This document shows, in pieces, positions 1-7,355 of a stretch of 8,036 bases of DNA. The stretch is from contig JBFISC010000169.1 in assembly GCA_041608775.1 (NCBI GenBank), forward strand, positions 1 to 8,036, in the 5' to 3' direction. This DNA is from UBA7803 sp041608775 (lineage in GTDB: Bacteria > Pseudomonadota > Gammaproteobacteria > Pseudomonadales > Azotimanducaceae). A program made the position numbers and the translations under genes. Every line of letters starts with the position of its first letter. The stretch's first letter is position 1. Below the pieces are notes generated by a model that was given only the letters and a program-made list of their open reading frames with translations, was not told the DNA's origin and did not search any database.

Positions 1-667
<667 letters not shown>

Positions 668-671
<4 letters not shown>

Positions 672-1714
672 GCGCCAGCCTCGGCACGCTGCTGCTGGAA
701 CAGCTCGGGCACCCGCGGCGCGGTGGGATGGTGCAGCCAGCAGCGGGCGAAATGCTGCTCGGTCTGGAAGTGGGGCGCAGGATCCTGCTCGCTGCAGACC
801 TTCATGGCGTACGGGCAGCGGGCCGCGTAGGCGCAGCCCTTCGGCGGATGGAACAGGTCCGGCGGGCTGCCTTCGATGGGCACCAGTCGATGCTTCGGCT
901 CGCCGGCACCGGCCGGCGCCGGATCGTTGCTCGGCATGGCGGCCCGCAACCCCAGGGTGTACGGATGGGAAGAACGGTAGAACACGTCGTCCACCGTGCC
1001 CTGCTCGGCCACCTGTCCGGCGTACATCACCACCACCTCGTCGGCCATGCGCGCCACCACGCCGAGATCGTGGGTGATCAGGACGATGGCCATGCCGGTG
1101 TCGCGCTGCAGATCGCCCATCAGGTCCAGCACCTGGGCCTGAATGGTCACGTCCAGCGCCGTGGTCGGCTCGTCGGCGATCAGGATGGCGGGCTCGCAGG
1201 CGATGGACATGGCGATCATGGCCCGCTGCAGCATGCCGCCGGAGAACTCGAACGGGTACTGCTTCGCCCGGCGCGCGGCTTCCGGGATGCGGGCCATGTC
1301 GAGCAGCTCCACCGCCCGGGCCAGGGCCCGCTTGTGGCTCCAGCCGCGGTGCACCTCCAGCGTTTCGGCGATCTGATCGCCGATGGACATGGTGGGATTG
1401 AGCGAGGTCATCGGGTCCTGAAAGATCATGCCGATCTCGCGGCCGCGGATGTCGCGGCCATCGATAGTCGTGCGGCCGAGGATCTCGTGGCCGCGCAGCC
1501 GGGCGCTGCCGGAGGTGATGCGCCCCGGCGGCATCGGGGTCAAACCCATCAGGCTCTGCACCGTCACCGATTTGCCGCAGCCGGACTCGCCGACGATGGC
1601 CAGGGTCTCGCCGGCGTCAACCCGGAAGCTGATCCCGCGCACCGCCTGCACGGTGCCGCCGTAGGTGTCGAACTCGACCCGCAGATCGTCGACCTGGAGC
1701 AATGGTGCGGTCAT
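668..1714 (-). CDS. oppD: Oligopeptide ABC transporter ATP-binding protein OppD
   Basis: First ATPase of the peptide importer, acting in the cytoplasm as a heterodimer with OppF. Its 348 residues are a normal length. Visible motifs: Walker A GESGCGKS (42-49), Q-loop in MIFQDPMTSLNP (Q99), signature FSGGMLQR (157-164), Walker B ILIADEPTTALD (177-188) and H-loop H215. The C-terminal oligopeptide/dipeptide extension is present (PYTLGLRAAMP, then IEGSPPDL) with cysteines C294, C300, C307 and C325. In Opp/Dpp ATPases of known structure such a four-cysteine set holds a [4Fe-4S] cluster; by analogy this one probably does too. The ATG at 1714-1712 has AAGG at 1726-1729, 11 nt upstream, and overlaps the stop of a 22-codon open frame that begins at the oppC stop. 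Its own TGA overlaps the oppF ATG by 4 nt. Confidence 0.97.
679..682 (-). promoter_or_regulatory. Ribosome binding site of oppF
   Basis: GAGG on the minus strand, 7 nt before the oppF ATG and inside the 3' end of oppD. It fixes the oppF start at the ATGA overlap. Confidence 0.6.
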
Positions 1715-1779
1715 GGTCGCACCGCCCTTGCTGGCATTGCCGAGGCGGTCGCCGGCGCTGCAAGCGGCGCTTCGATCAT
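1711..1779 (-). CDS. 22-codon open frame bridging oppC and oppD (possible coupling leader)
   Basis: This short frame starts at ATG 1779-1777, whose last bases belong to the oppC stop (ATGA, 1779-1776), and ends at TGA 1713-1711, which overlaps the oppD ATG (ATGA, 1714-1711). It fills nearly the whole 62-nt gap between the two genes. The peptide begins MIEAPLAAPATAS and is Ala/Pro-rich, with no recognisable domain or membrane segment. The best upstream ribosome-site match is only GGGA directly before the ATG, so initiation would depend on ribosomes finishing oppC. If translated, it would more likely carry ribosomes on to oppD than make a functional peptide. It is out of frame with oppD, so it is not an N-terminal extension. 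A chance arrangement in GC-rich DNA remains possible. Confidence 0.3.
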   Translation of the reverse strand: MIEAPLAAPATASAMPARAVRP

Positions 1780-3164
1780 TCCCGTGACCTCATCTTCGCG
1801 TCCAGGGCGTCGCGCAGGCCGTCGCCCAGCAGGTTGAAGGCGAGCACCGTGATGCTGATGAGCGCGGCGGGAAAAATCAGCTCGTGAGGGTAGGTCAGCA
1901 TGGTCTTGAGGCCCTCGTTGCACATGCTGCCCCAGGACGGCGTGGGTGGCGCCACGCCCATGCCGATGAACGACAGGAACGCTTCGGTGAAGATGGCGCT
2001 CGGCACGGCGAAGGTGAGGGTCACCAGAATCACGCCCATGGTGTTCGGGATCATGTGGCGCATCACCAGGTAGCCGGTGCGGGCGCCGAGCAGGCGCGCC
2101 GCGTTGACGTAGCCTTCCTCGCGGACCTGCAGGATCTGGCCGCGGACCAGCCGCGCGGTGCCCGGCCACAGCAGCAGCACCAGCGCCACCACCATGGGCA
2201 GAATGCCGCTCTCGCCGGGGCCGATGCCGAAGGCGATCTTGAACAGAATCATGAACAGCAGGAACGGCAGCGCGATCACGAAGTCGGCGAAGCGCATCAG
2301 CGCCTGATCGACCCGGCCGCCGATGAAGCCTGCCGTGCTGCCGTAGATGACGCCGAACAGCACGAACATGAACGGCGCGGCGATGCCGATGAACAGGGAC
2401 ACCCGGGCGCCGTACATGAGCCGGGCCAGCATGTCGCGTCCGAGATAGTCGGTGCCCAGAGGGTGCAGCGCGAGCTTGACGGCATCGCCTGGCCGGGCAT
2501 CGGCGCCGGGCTCGATCAGCCCGCGCTGGCGGGCGTCCGCGACGGTGATCACCCGGGTCACGTCCACGTCCAGGGTCTGGCGCGCCGGCGTCTGGTCGCC
2601 GGCCTCGTCGAGCGCCACCACGGTGTAGTAGTAGGTCTGCGGTTGCAGGTCGAGGCGGTCCTCGAAGCGGGTATCGTCCGCCGAGAAGGTCTCGGCCAGC
2701 GGCAGACCGAGGGCGTCGGCGGGGCCGATGGGGAAGATGTTGCGGTAGACGCGGTAGCCGGATGCCCCCGGCATCGGGTCCCAGAGCAGCCGCACCGCCT
2801 GGGTGGTGGGGGGCGCCGCCAGGCGGAGGCCGTTCGCCATCGGCAGCACCGACGTGCCGTCCCATGGCTGGTAGCGTTCGACGAGGGTGGCGGTCCGGTC
2901 GGCGCCCGGCGGCTGGCTGATCTGGTCCAGGTCCTGGGCGGCGGGATCCACGGGCCACAGCCACGGGCCCGCGACGGTGAACAGGATCAGACCGATCACG
3001 ATGTTCAGGGAGATCAGCGCCCGGCGGTTGGCCTTGAGCCGGATCCAGGCGTCCTGCCAGTAGGACAGCGACGGGCGCGACAGCACCTGGGCGCGCTGAT
3101 GGCCCATCAGCGGTTCGAAGGCGCCCGGGCTCGGCTCGTGAACGGTGGGTGACATCTCCGCCAT
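1776..3164 (-). CDS. oppC: Oligopeptide ABC transporter permease OppC with an inserted FN3-like periplasmic domain
   Basis: Second membrane permease of the importer, pairing with OppB to form the channel. At 462 residues it is about 150 longer than the usual OppC of roughly 300. The order is: cytoplasmic N-terminus (1-48); first membrane segment (about 49-70); the start of the OppC loop motif (DPAAQDLDQISQPPG, 73-87); an insertion (about 88-233) holding an FN3-like domain; the second half of the motif, HPLGTDYLGRD (234-244); and five further hydrophobic segments. The ATPase-contact EAA loop is intact (YVNAARLLGARTGYLVMRHM, 352-371, then IPN). The reading frame is unbroken and the flanking motifs are normal, so the insertion is not an assembly error. 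The start is ATG 3164-3162, with GGAG 6 nt upstream; the gene begins 3 nt after the oppB stop. The family call is firm; the role of the insertion is unknown. Confidence 0.96.
   Translation of the reverse strand: MAEMSPTVHEPSPGAFEPLMGHQRAQVLSRPSLSYWQDAWIRLKANRRALISLNIVIGLILFTVAGPWLWPVDPAAQDLDQISQPPGADRTATLVERYQPWDGTSVLPMANGLRLAAPPTTQAVRLLWDPMPGASGYRVYRNIFPIGPADALGLPLAETFSADDTRFEDRLDLQPQTYYYTVVALDEAGDQTPARQTLDVDVTRVITVADARQRGLIEPGADARPGDAVKLALHPLGTDYLGRDMLARLMYGARVSLFIGIAAPFMFVLFGVIYGSTAGFIGGRVDQALMRFADFVIALPFLLFMILFKIAFGIGPGESGILPMVVALVLLLWPGTARLVRGQILQVREEGYVNAARLLGARTGYLVMRHMIPNTMGVILVTLTFAVPSAIFTEAFLSFIGMGVAPPTPSWGSMCNEGLKTMLTYPHELIFPAALISITVLAFNLLGDGLRDALDAKMRSRE
2556..2837 (-). other. FN3-like domain inside OppC (residues about 110-203)
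   Basis: The segment has the core pattern of a fibronectin type III beta sandwich: a strand-B tryptophan in VRLLWDPMPGASGYRVYRN (W128, with GYRVYR at 136-141), a TRFEDRLDLQP turn into strand F (165-175), then TYYYTVVALDEAGDQTPARQ (177-196). The W, the GYxVYR strand and the TYYYxVxAxDxxG strand are the residues most diagnostic of the fold. It lies between membrane segments 1 and 2 of a type I importer permease, which places it in the periplasm. FN3 domains usually bind proteins or carbohydrates or act as spacers. Here a docking role for the binding protein or a contact with the cell wall is conceivable but not shown. The assignment is by eye. Confidence 0.8.
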
Positions 3165-3167
3165 GGG

Positions 3168-4100
3168 CTACTCCAGCCGGACTCGGGGATCGATGAGCCC
3201 GTAGAGCAGATCCACGAGGATCACCATCAGCACCAGGAACGCGCCGTAGAACACGGTGGTGCCCATGATCACGGTGTAGTCGAGCTGCTGCACGGCCTGA
3301 ACGAAATAGCGGCCGAGGCCGGGGATCGCGAAAACCAGCTCCACCACGAAGCCACCGGTGGTGATGGCCGCGATGGACGGCCCGAGCACGGTCACCACCG
3401 GCAGGATCGCGTTGCGCAGCTGGTGCCGGGTGAAGATCCGCGACGGCGGCAGCCCCTTGGCCTTGGCCGTGCGGACATAGTCGGAGCTGACGATTTCCAG
3501 CATCGACGAGCGCATCAGCCGGGTCAGGTAGGCCATCGTGGACAGGCCCAGCACCAGCGACGGCACCAGCATGTGCCAGATGGTGCCCCAGCCTGCCACC
3601 GGCAGCACCGAGAAGCCCAGCAGGTCGTTGATGTTCACCAGGGTGAGCTGACCGAGCGCCGCGAACACGAAGCTCGGCACCGAGATGCCGAGAATCACCA
3701 GGAACATGATCACGATGTCCGGCAATCGGTTGCGGTAGAGGGCGGTGAGCGCGCCCCAGAGCACGCCGCCGAGCCCGGCGAAGACGATGGCGAGAATGCC
3801 CAGGGTCGCCGACACCGGGAAGTGCTCGCGGATGATGTCGTTCACCTCCCGGTTCTTCTGCGTGAACGAGATGCCGAAGTCGCCCTTCAGCAGGTTGCCC
3901 ATGTAGATCAGATACTGGGTGGTCATGGGCTTGTCGAGGCCGTACTTCGCTTCCAGGTTGGCGCGGATCTCGGCGGTGACGGCCTTGTCCGAGCTGAGGG
4001 GATCGCCGGGCACGTTGTGCATGGCCAGAAAAGTGGCCGTGGCGATGAACCAGACGGTGATGACCCCCTGCAGCAGCCGTCGAGCGGTGTAATGCCACAT
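3168..4100 (-). CDS. oppB: Oligopeptide ABC transporter permease OppB
   Basis: First membrane permease of the importer. The 310 residues match the family length. The N-terminus MWHYTARRLLQGVITVWFIA forms the first membrane segment, followed by the family's NVPGDPL motif (29-35) and a periplasmic stretch with YGLDKP and LLKGDFGISF. Further hydrophobic segments lie near 98-120, 128-150, 173-195, 232-256 and 277-300. The cytoplasmic EAA loop that contacts an ATPase is clear (DYVRTAKAKGLPPSRIFTRH, 207-226, then NAILP). The C-terminus DLLYGLIDPRVRLE is typical. It begins 7 nt after the binding-protein stop and ends 3 nt before oppC. A GAGG at 4113-4116 is 12 nt from the ATG, a rather long spacing that still leaves translation likely to be coupled to the upstream gene. 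DppB is the main alternative name; the company of an OppA-like receptor favours OppB. Confidence 0.97.
   Translation of the reverse strand: MWHYTARRLLQGVITVWFIATATFLAMHNVPGDPLSSDKAVTAEIRANLEAKYGLDKPMTTQYLIYMGNLLKGDFGISFTQKNREVNDIIREHFPVSATLGILAIVFAGLGGVLWGALTALYRNRLPDIVIMFLVILGISVPSFVFAALGQLTLVNINDLLGFSVLPVAGWGTIWHMLVPSLVLGLSTMAYLTRLMRSSMLEIVSSDYVRTAKAKGLPPSRIFTRHQLRNAILPVVTVLGPSIAAITTGGFVVELVFAIPGLGRYFVQAVQQLDYTVIMGTTVFYGAFLVLMVILVDLLYGLIDPRVRLE
3171..3174 (-). promoter_or_regulatory. Ribosome binding site of oppC
   Basis: GGAG on the minus strand overlaps the last codons of oppB, 6 nt before the oppC ATG. It favours the first of two nearby in-frame ATGs, since the second (residue 4) has a GGAG only 2 nt away. 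Confidence 0.65.
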
Positions 4101-4107
4101 GGTCCGG

Positions 4108-5799
4108 TCAGCCCTCGACGATGCGGACGTTGGTGAGATCCGGATCGGGGCCGACGACGCGTCTCACCATGCCTTTCAGGCGCGGATCCACCACGTACAC
4201 CAGGCCGCGTTCGTAGTCCGGCAGGATCACGGCGTCCTCCATCAGGATGCGCTGGATCTCCCCGAACGCGTCCATGCGCACCCGTGGGTCGGTGGAACCC
4301 TGAGCCACGCGAACCAGGCGATCGAGCTCCGGATTGCTGTAGCGGCCGCGGTTGTTCATGTTCCAGGACGCGAACAGGTCGCCGAAGGTGAGGGGGTCGT
4401 CGAAATCCGGCCCCCAGCCCGCCATCACCAGGTCGAAGTCCCCGGCCGTCATTTTTGCGAGACGCTGCTTGAAGATCTGCCGGTCGATGCGGATTTCCAG
4501 GCCGAGCTCGCGGTTGAGGGTCTCCTGGTAGTACTCGGCCTGCTTGTTGGCGATGGGGCTGTCCCCGGTGAGCATGACCAGCGGAGGTATCTTCGCGAGC
4601 CCGAGCTCCTGCTTGGCCTTCTTCAGATGCTCGCGGGCCGAGTCCGGATCGATCTCCCGCGGCGGCGCCGGGTACTCCTGACGGAACGCCCGTTCCCGCC
4701 CCTGCAGCCAGATCGGGAACAGGGATTCGCCGGGCAGATAGCCCGGCAGCTTGATCACCCGGTAGACCAGCTCCGACGGGTCGAGCACCTGCTGGATCGC
4801 CTTGCGCAGATGCCAGTTGCGGGTGATCCGGCCTTCGCGGAAGTTGAACTCCATGTAGAACACGGAACCGTCCATGAACCGGTTCAGGTCCCAGCGCTGC
4901 ACCAGCGCTTCGTTCAGGTTCTCTTCGGTGAGAGTCGTGTAGGCGATCTTGCCGTCCTTGAAAAGGTTCAGCGACGCGTTCGGATCCTGGGTGACGTAGG
5001 GAAAATCCAGGGTCTGAATCTGAATCCGCGCCCGGTCCCAGTACTCCGGGTTCTTTTGCATACGGACATGGGCGCCGTGCACCCAGCGGGAGATGGTGAA
5101 CGGCCCGTTGTAGAGCAGCTTGTCCGCATCCGCCGCGTAGCGACCCTTGGTGGCGCGGTAGAAATCCTCGCGGATCGGATAGTACGTGGAGAACGCGGTC
5201 AGCTTGTCGAAGTAGGGGACGGGGCGTTCCAGGTCCACGACCAGGGTGCGATCGTCGATGGCCCGCACCCCGAGCTCCTCCAGGGCCATTTCACCTTGAT
5301 TGATCGCTTCGGCGTTGTCGATGGCGAACATGATCGACGCGTACTCCGAGGCGTTGGCCGGGTCGACGGCGCGGCGCCAGGCGAACACGAAGTCGTTCGC
5401 GGTGACCGGCCGGCCATCGCTCCAGCGGGCGTCTTCGCGCAGCCAGAAGGTCGCGGTGGTGTCGGTCACCTCCCAGCGCTCCGCCACTCCCGGCGCCAGG
5501 TGGTTGTGCGCGTCGTAGCGCAGCAGGCCTTCCATGACGTGTCCGAGCACCATGCCGCTGACCTGGTCCGTGGACAGGGTGCTGTCGAGCTGCGGCGGTT
5601 CCTCTCGCAGCACCAGGGTCACGGTGCCGGTGGCCGGGTCCACGCCCTCGCTCACACCGCCGGACCCGGTGAGGCTCGATGCCCAGGACAGGGCCACCAT
5701 CAGCGCGGCCACGCCGGTGACCGACAGCGCGCCGAAGACCGCGAGCTGCCGGCCGGCGGAACGGGTGAAATCGTCCTGGTTGTTGGCGATGTCGCTCAA
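4108..5799 (-). CDS. oppA: OppA-like peptide ABC transporter substrate-binding protein, possibly membrane-anchored
   Basis: Extracytoplasmic receptor of the importer, family 5 solute-binding protein (SBP_bac_5), 563 residues. Family landmarks are LAPGVAERWEVTD (101-113), FWLREDARWSDGRPVTANDF (118-137), FAWRRAVDP, LLYNGPFTISRWVHGAHVRM (228-247), KNPEYWDRA, and a C-terminal DFDLVMAGWGPDFDDP followed by RYSNPELDRL. These resemble OppA/MppA-type peptide receptors more than DppA. The N-terminus is odd: about 18 polar residues, then a hydrophobic segment (about 19-40). There is no lipobox; the protein has no cysteine at all. SWA at 38-40 could be a signal peptidase I site, otherwise the segment is an uncleaved anchor. 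The start is TTG 5799-5797, with GGAG 9 nt upstream; no ATG or GTG lies in frame between it and the upstream gene's end. The peptide preference cannot be read from sequence. Confidence 0.95.
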   Translation of the reverse strand: MSDIANNQDDFTRSAGRQLAVFGALSVTGVAALMVALSWASSLTGSGGVSEGVDPATGTVTLVLREEPPQLDSTLSTDQVSGMVLGHVMEGLLRYDAHNHLAPGVAERWEVTDTTATFWLREDARWSDGRPVTANDFVFAWRRAVDPANASEYASIMFAIDNAEAINQGEMALEELGVRAIDDRTLVVDLERPVPYFDKLTAFSTYYPIREDFYRATKGRYAADADKLLYNGPFTISRWVHGAHVRMQKNPEYWDRARIQIQTLDFPYVTQDPNASLNLFKDGKIAYTTLTEENLNEALVQRWDLNRFMDGSVFYMEFNFREGRITRNWHLRKAIQQVLDPSELVYRVIKLPGYLPGESLFPIWLQGRERAFRQEYPAPPREIDPDSAREHLKKAKQELGLAKIPPLVMLTGDSPIANKQAEYYQETLNRELGLEIRIDRQIFKQRLAKMTAGDFDLVMAGWGPDFDDPLTFGDLFASWNMNNRGRYSNPELDRLVRVAQGSTDPRVRMDAFGEIQRILMEDAVILPDYERGLVYVVDPRLKGMVRRVVGPDPDLTNVRIVEG

Positions 5800-5808
5800 G
5801 CTTGCGGG

Positions 5809-5812
5809 CTCC
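5809..5812 (-). promoter_or_regulatory. Ribosome binding site deciding the TTG start of the binding-protein gene
   Basis: GGAG on the minus strand, 9 nt before TTG 5799-5797. With no in-frame ATG/GTG nearby, it decides in favour of the rare TTG start. An out-of-frame ATG at 5819-5817 opens a seven-codon frame (MLRSPQA) that runs through this site and stops at TGA 5798-5796, overlapping the TTG. Confidence 0.6.
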
Positions 5813-5827
5813 GTAGCATGGCTGGGC

Positions 5828-7345
5828 CTACTGTACCGTACGCAGCAGATTGCCGACGATTCGCTCCAGGTGCATCAGGCTGTTGCACTCCTCGGTCTGA
5901 TGGCAGTAGGCGCTGTAGCGGCGCATCTCCGCGTCGCCGACGAACCAGGAGTTGCGCGGCTCCGGGTTCAGCCAGATCAGACGTTTGCAGCGATCGTACA
6001 TTTCTTTGAGGATGTCTGTCCGCGGATCGCCGTAATTGTTCCGCGCGTCGCCGAGAATGATGATGGTGGTGCGGTTGTCCACGTCGTCCAGGCAGTGCTT
6101 CTTGAAGTCCGTGAAAGCCTGGCCGTAGTCCGTGGAGCCGCCGGAATAGTCGCGCAGGGTCTTGGCGATGGCATCCTCGATGTCGTTTCGCTCGAACAGC
6201 TCGGTCACTTCCGCCAGGTCCGAGGAGAAAGCGAAGGAGCGCACTTTCTGCATGACCTCATCGAGGCTGTAGAGAAACATCAGCATGAAGCGGGCGTAGG
6301 CGGCCACGGACCCCGACACGTCGCAGATGGCGAACACCTTGGGGCGATCGACCTTCACCGATTTCCACTGCAGATCGAAGATGTGACCGTCGTAAGCCAT
6401 GTTGTGCCGCAGGGTGCGGGGCACGTTGAGCTGGCCGCGTTTGTACACCTTCTTGCGCCGGGAGTGCAGGGCGGTGAGCTTCTTGGCCATCTTCAGCACG
6501 ACTTCCTGGATCAGCCGGAAGTTGCGCTGCTCCACGTTGGAGAGCTTGACCTTGCGCAGCAGTTCCTCGCGCAGCCGACGCCCGTCGGCGTCGGCGTGGA
6601 GCAGAAACTGCCGCTCCACGTAGTCGCGGACCTGCTCCCGCAGCCACTCCCGGCGCTGCCGCAGCGCCTGACCGAGACGCCGCTCGGGAATCCGGCGGCT
6701 GTCGCGCAGCCCCGAGATCTCCCGGTTCAGCTCGCCGAGCCCCATTTCTTCCATGATCCGGCGGGTGTACAGCCCCTTCTGGGTGAACACCTGGATGTCG
6801 CGCACGTCGACGGCTTCTCCGGCGCTGGCCATGGCCATGGACAGCTCGATCTTGGAATCCGCCATCAGCAGCTTGCCGAGTGCCGACTCCGCATCACTGG
6901 TCTCGCCCGGTCCCAGGTCTTCCTCTTGCTGATCCGCGTGATCGCCGGGTTCGGCTTTCGATTTTGTCTTTTTCTTCTTCCCGCTTCCTGCCTGGCCGGC
7001 CTGGCGGGCTTCGCTGCCGCCGCCACCACCGTCTCCTTCACCCTCGGCGGCGCCCTCGCCATCCTCGCCGTCGCCGGCCTCGGCGCCGCTGTCCCGGGTG
7101 GATGGGTCCGCGCTGCGCTCCCCGGAGACGTCTTCCGCCGAGAAGAACTTGTCGAAGCACAGATCGAAGGCCTCCTTCTCGTCCGCCGTCTTCGGCAGCA
7201 CCAGGGCCAGGGAACGTTTCAGGGTCCCCCGGTCCTCGTAGCCGACGAGCTCGACCGCGGACAGGGCGTCGAGGGTCTCCGCGGTGGAGATCCTGACCTC
7301 CGAGTTGCGCAGCGCGCGGATGAAGTTGGTGAGCGTGCGGTCCAC
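5828..7345 (-). CDS. CoxE-type VWA domain protein with acidic/lysine-rich linker
   Basis: Cytoplasmic VWA-domain protein of the CoxE-like group, which usually works with a MoxR ATPase. The 505 residues divide into an N-terminal helical part (1-70), a low-complexity linker (about 71-150), a charged, arginine-rich helical region (about 155-300) and a C-terminal VWA domain (about 335-500). The metal-ion-dependent adhesion site is complete: DVSGS (342-346), T405 in GGSTDY and D433 in GDARNN, so divalent-metal binding is expected. The linker goes from Gly/Glu/Asp-rich to a basic patch, KKKKTKSK (123-130). There is no signal peptide or membrane segment. The start is GTG 7345-7343, 10 nt after the moxR stop; the only ribosome-site match is a weak GGA 4 nt upstream, which suggests coupling to moxR. 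In characterised systems (e.g. CoxD/CoxE for CO dehydrogenase, RavA/ViaA) such pairs mature or protect other proteins. The target here is unknown. Confidence 0.93.
   Translation of the reverse strand: MDRTLTNFIRALRNSEVRISTAETLDALSAVELVGYEDRGTLKRSLALVLPKTADEKEAFDLCFDKFFSAEDVSGERSADPSTRDSGAEAGDGEDGEGAAEGEGDGGGGGSEARQAGQAGSGKKKKTKSKAEPGDHADQQEEDLGPGETSDAESALGKLLMADSKIELSMAMASAGEAVDVRDIQVFTQKGLYTRRIMEEMGLGELNREISGLRDSRRIPERRLGQALRQRREWLREQVRDYVERQFLLHADADGRRLREELLRKVKLSNVEQRNFRLIQEVVLKMAKKLTALHSRRKKVYKRGQLNVPRTLRHNMAYDGHIFDLQWKSVKVDRPKVFAICDVSGSVAAYARFMLMFLYSLDEVMQKVRSFAFSSDLAEVTELFERNDIEDAIAKTLRDYSGGSTDYGQAFTDFKKHCLDDVDNRTTIIILGDARNNYGDPRTDILKEMYDRCKRLIWLNPEPRNSWFVGDAEMRRYSAYCHQTEECNSLMHLERIVGNLLRTVQ
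6902..7135 (-). other. Low-complexity linker region within the VWA gene
   Basis: The encoded segment (about residues 71-148) is almost devoid of hydrophobic residues. It is Gly/Glu/Asp-rich, including a five-glycine run at 106-110, then has a lysine cluster at 123-130 and a second acidic stretch (QQEEDLGPGE). It is expected to be disordered and to separate the N-terminal helices from the arginine-rich and VWA parts. The lysine codons make an A-rich island around 6957-6985 in otherwise GC-rich DNA. Confidence 0.75.
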
Positions 7346-7355
7346 GGGATCCGGG

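Noticed and set aside
728..1837. A 369-residue plus-strand open frame opposite oppD
   Set aside because: Its content is the antisense of a clear ABC ATPase, and the composition is that of a shadow frame.
1711..4098. A 795-residue open frame on the minus strand covering oppB and oppC in another frame
   Set aside because: Its translation is Arg/His/Pro/Gly-rich without motifs, while the alternative frames give full OppB and OppC with family motifs. It is a GC-rich shadow; only its last 22 codons are of any interest, as the bridging frame.
5800..5827. Terminator or attenuator in the 28-nt VWA to receptor gap
   Set aside because: No stable GC-rich hairpin followed by a T-run could be found on the minus strand.
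5830..5880. A possible internal promoter before the binding-protein gene (TACAGT as -10)
   Set aside because: The hexamers match the consensus at only about four of six bases each and the best spacing is 15 nt, within coding sequence. This is not better than chance.
4099..6009. A 636-residue plus-strand open frame opposite the binding-protein gene
   Set aside because: The protein has the His/Val/Gln/Arg-rich composition typical of antisense frames of GC-rich genes and no recognisable domain, and it lies entirely opposite a convincing gene and its neighbour.
6940..6990. Possible programmed -1 frameshift at the A-rich lysine codons of the VWA gene
   Set aside because: The codons read AAG AAG AAA AAG, giving only five A in a row, so no proper X XXY YYZ slippery heptamer is present. 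The shifted frame gives an Arg/Pro/Lys-rich peptide with no domain, while the zero frame continues into an intact VWA domain.
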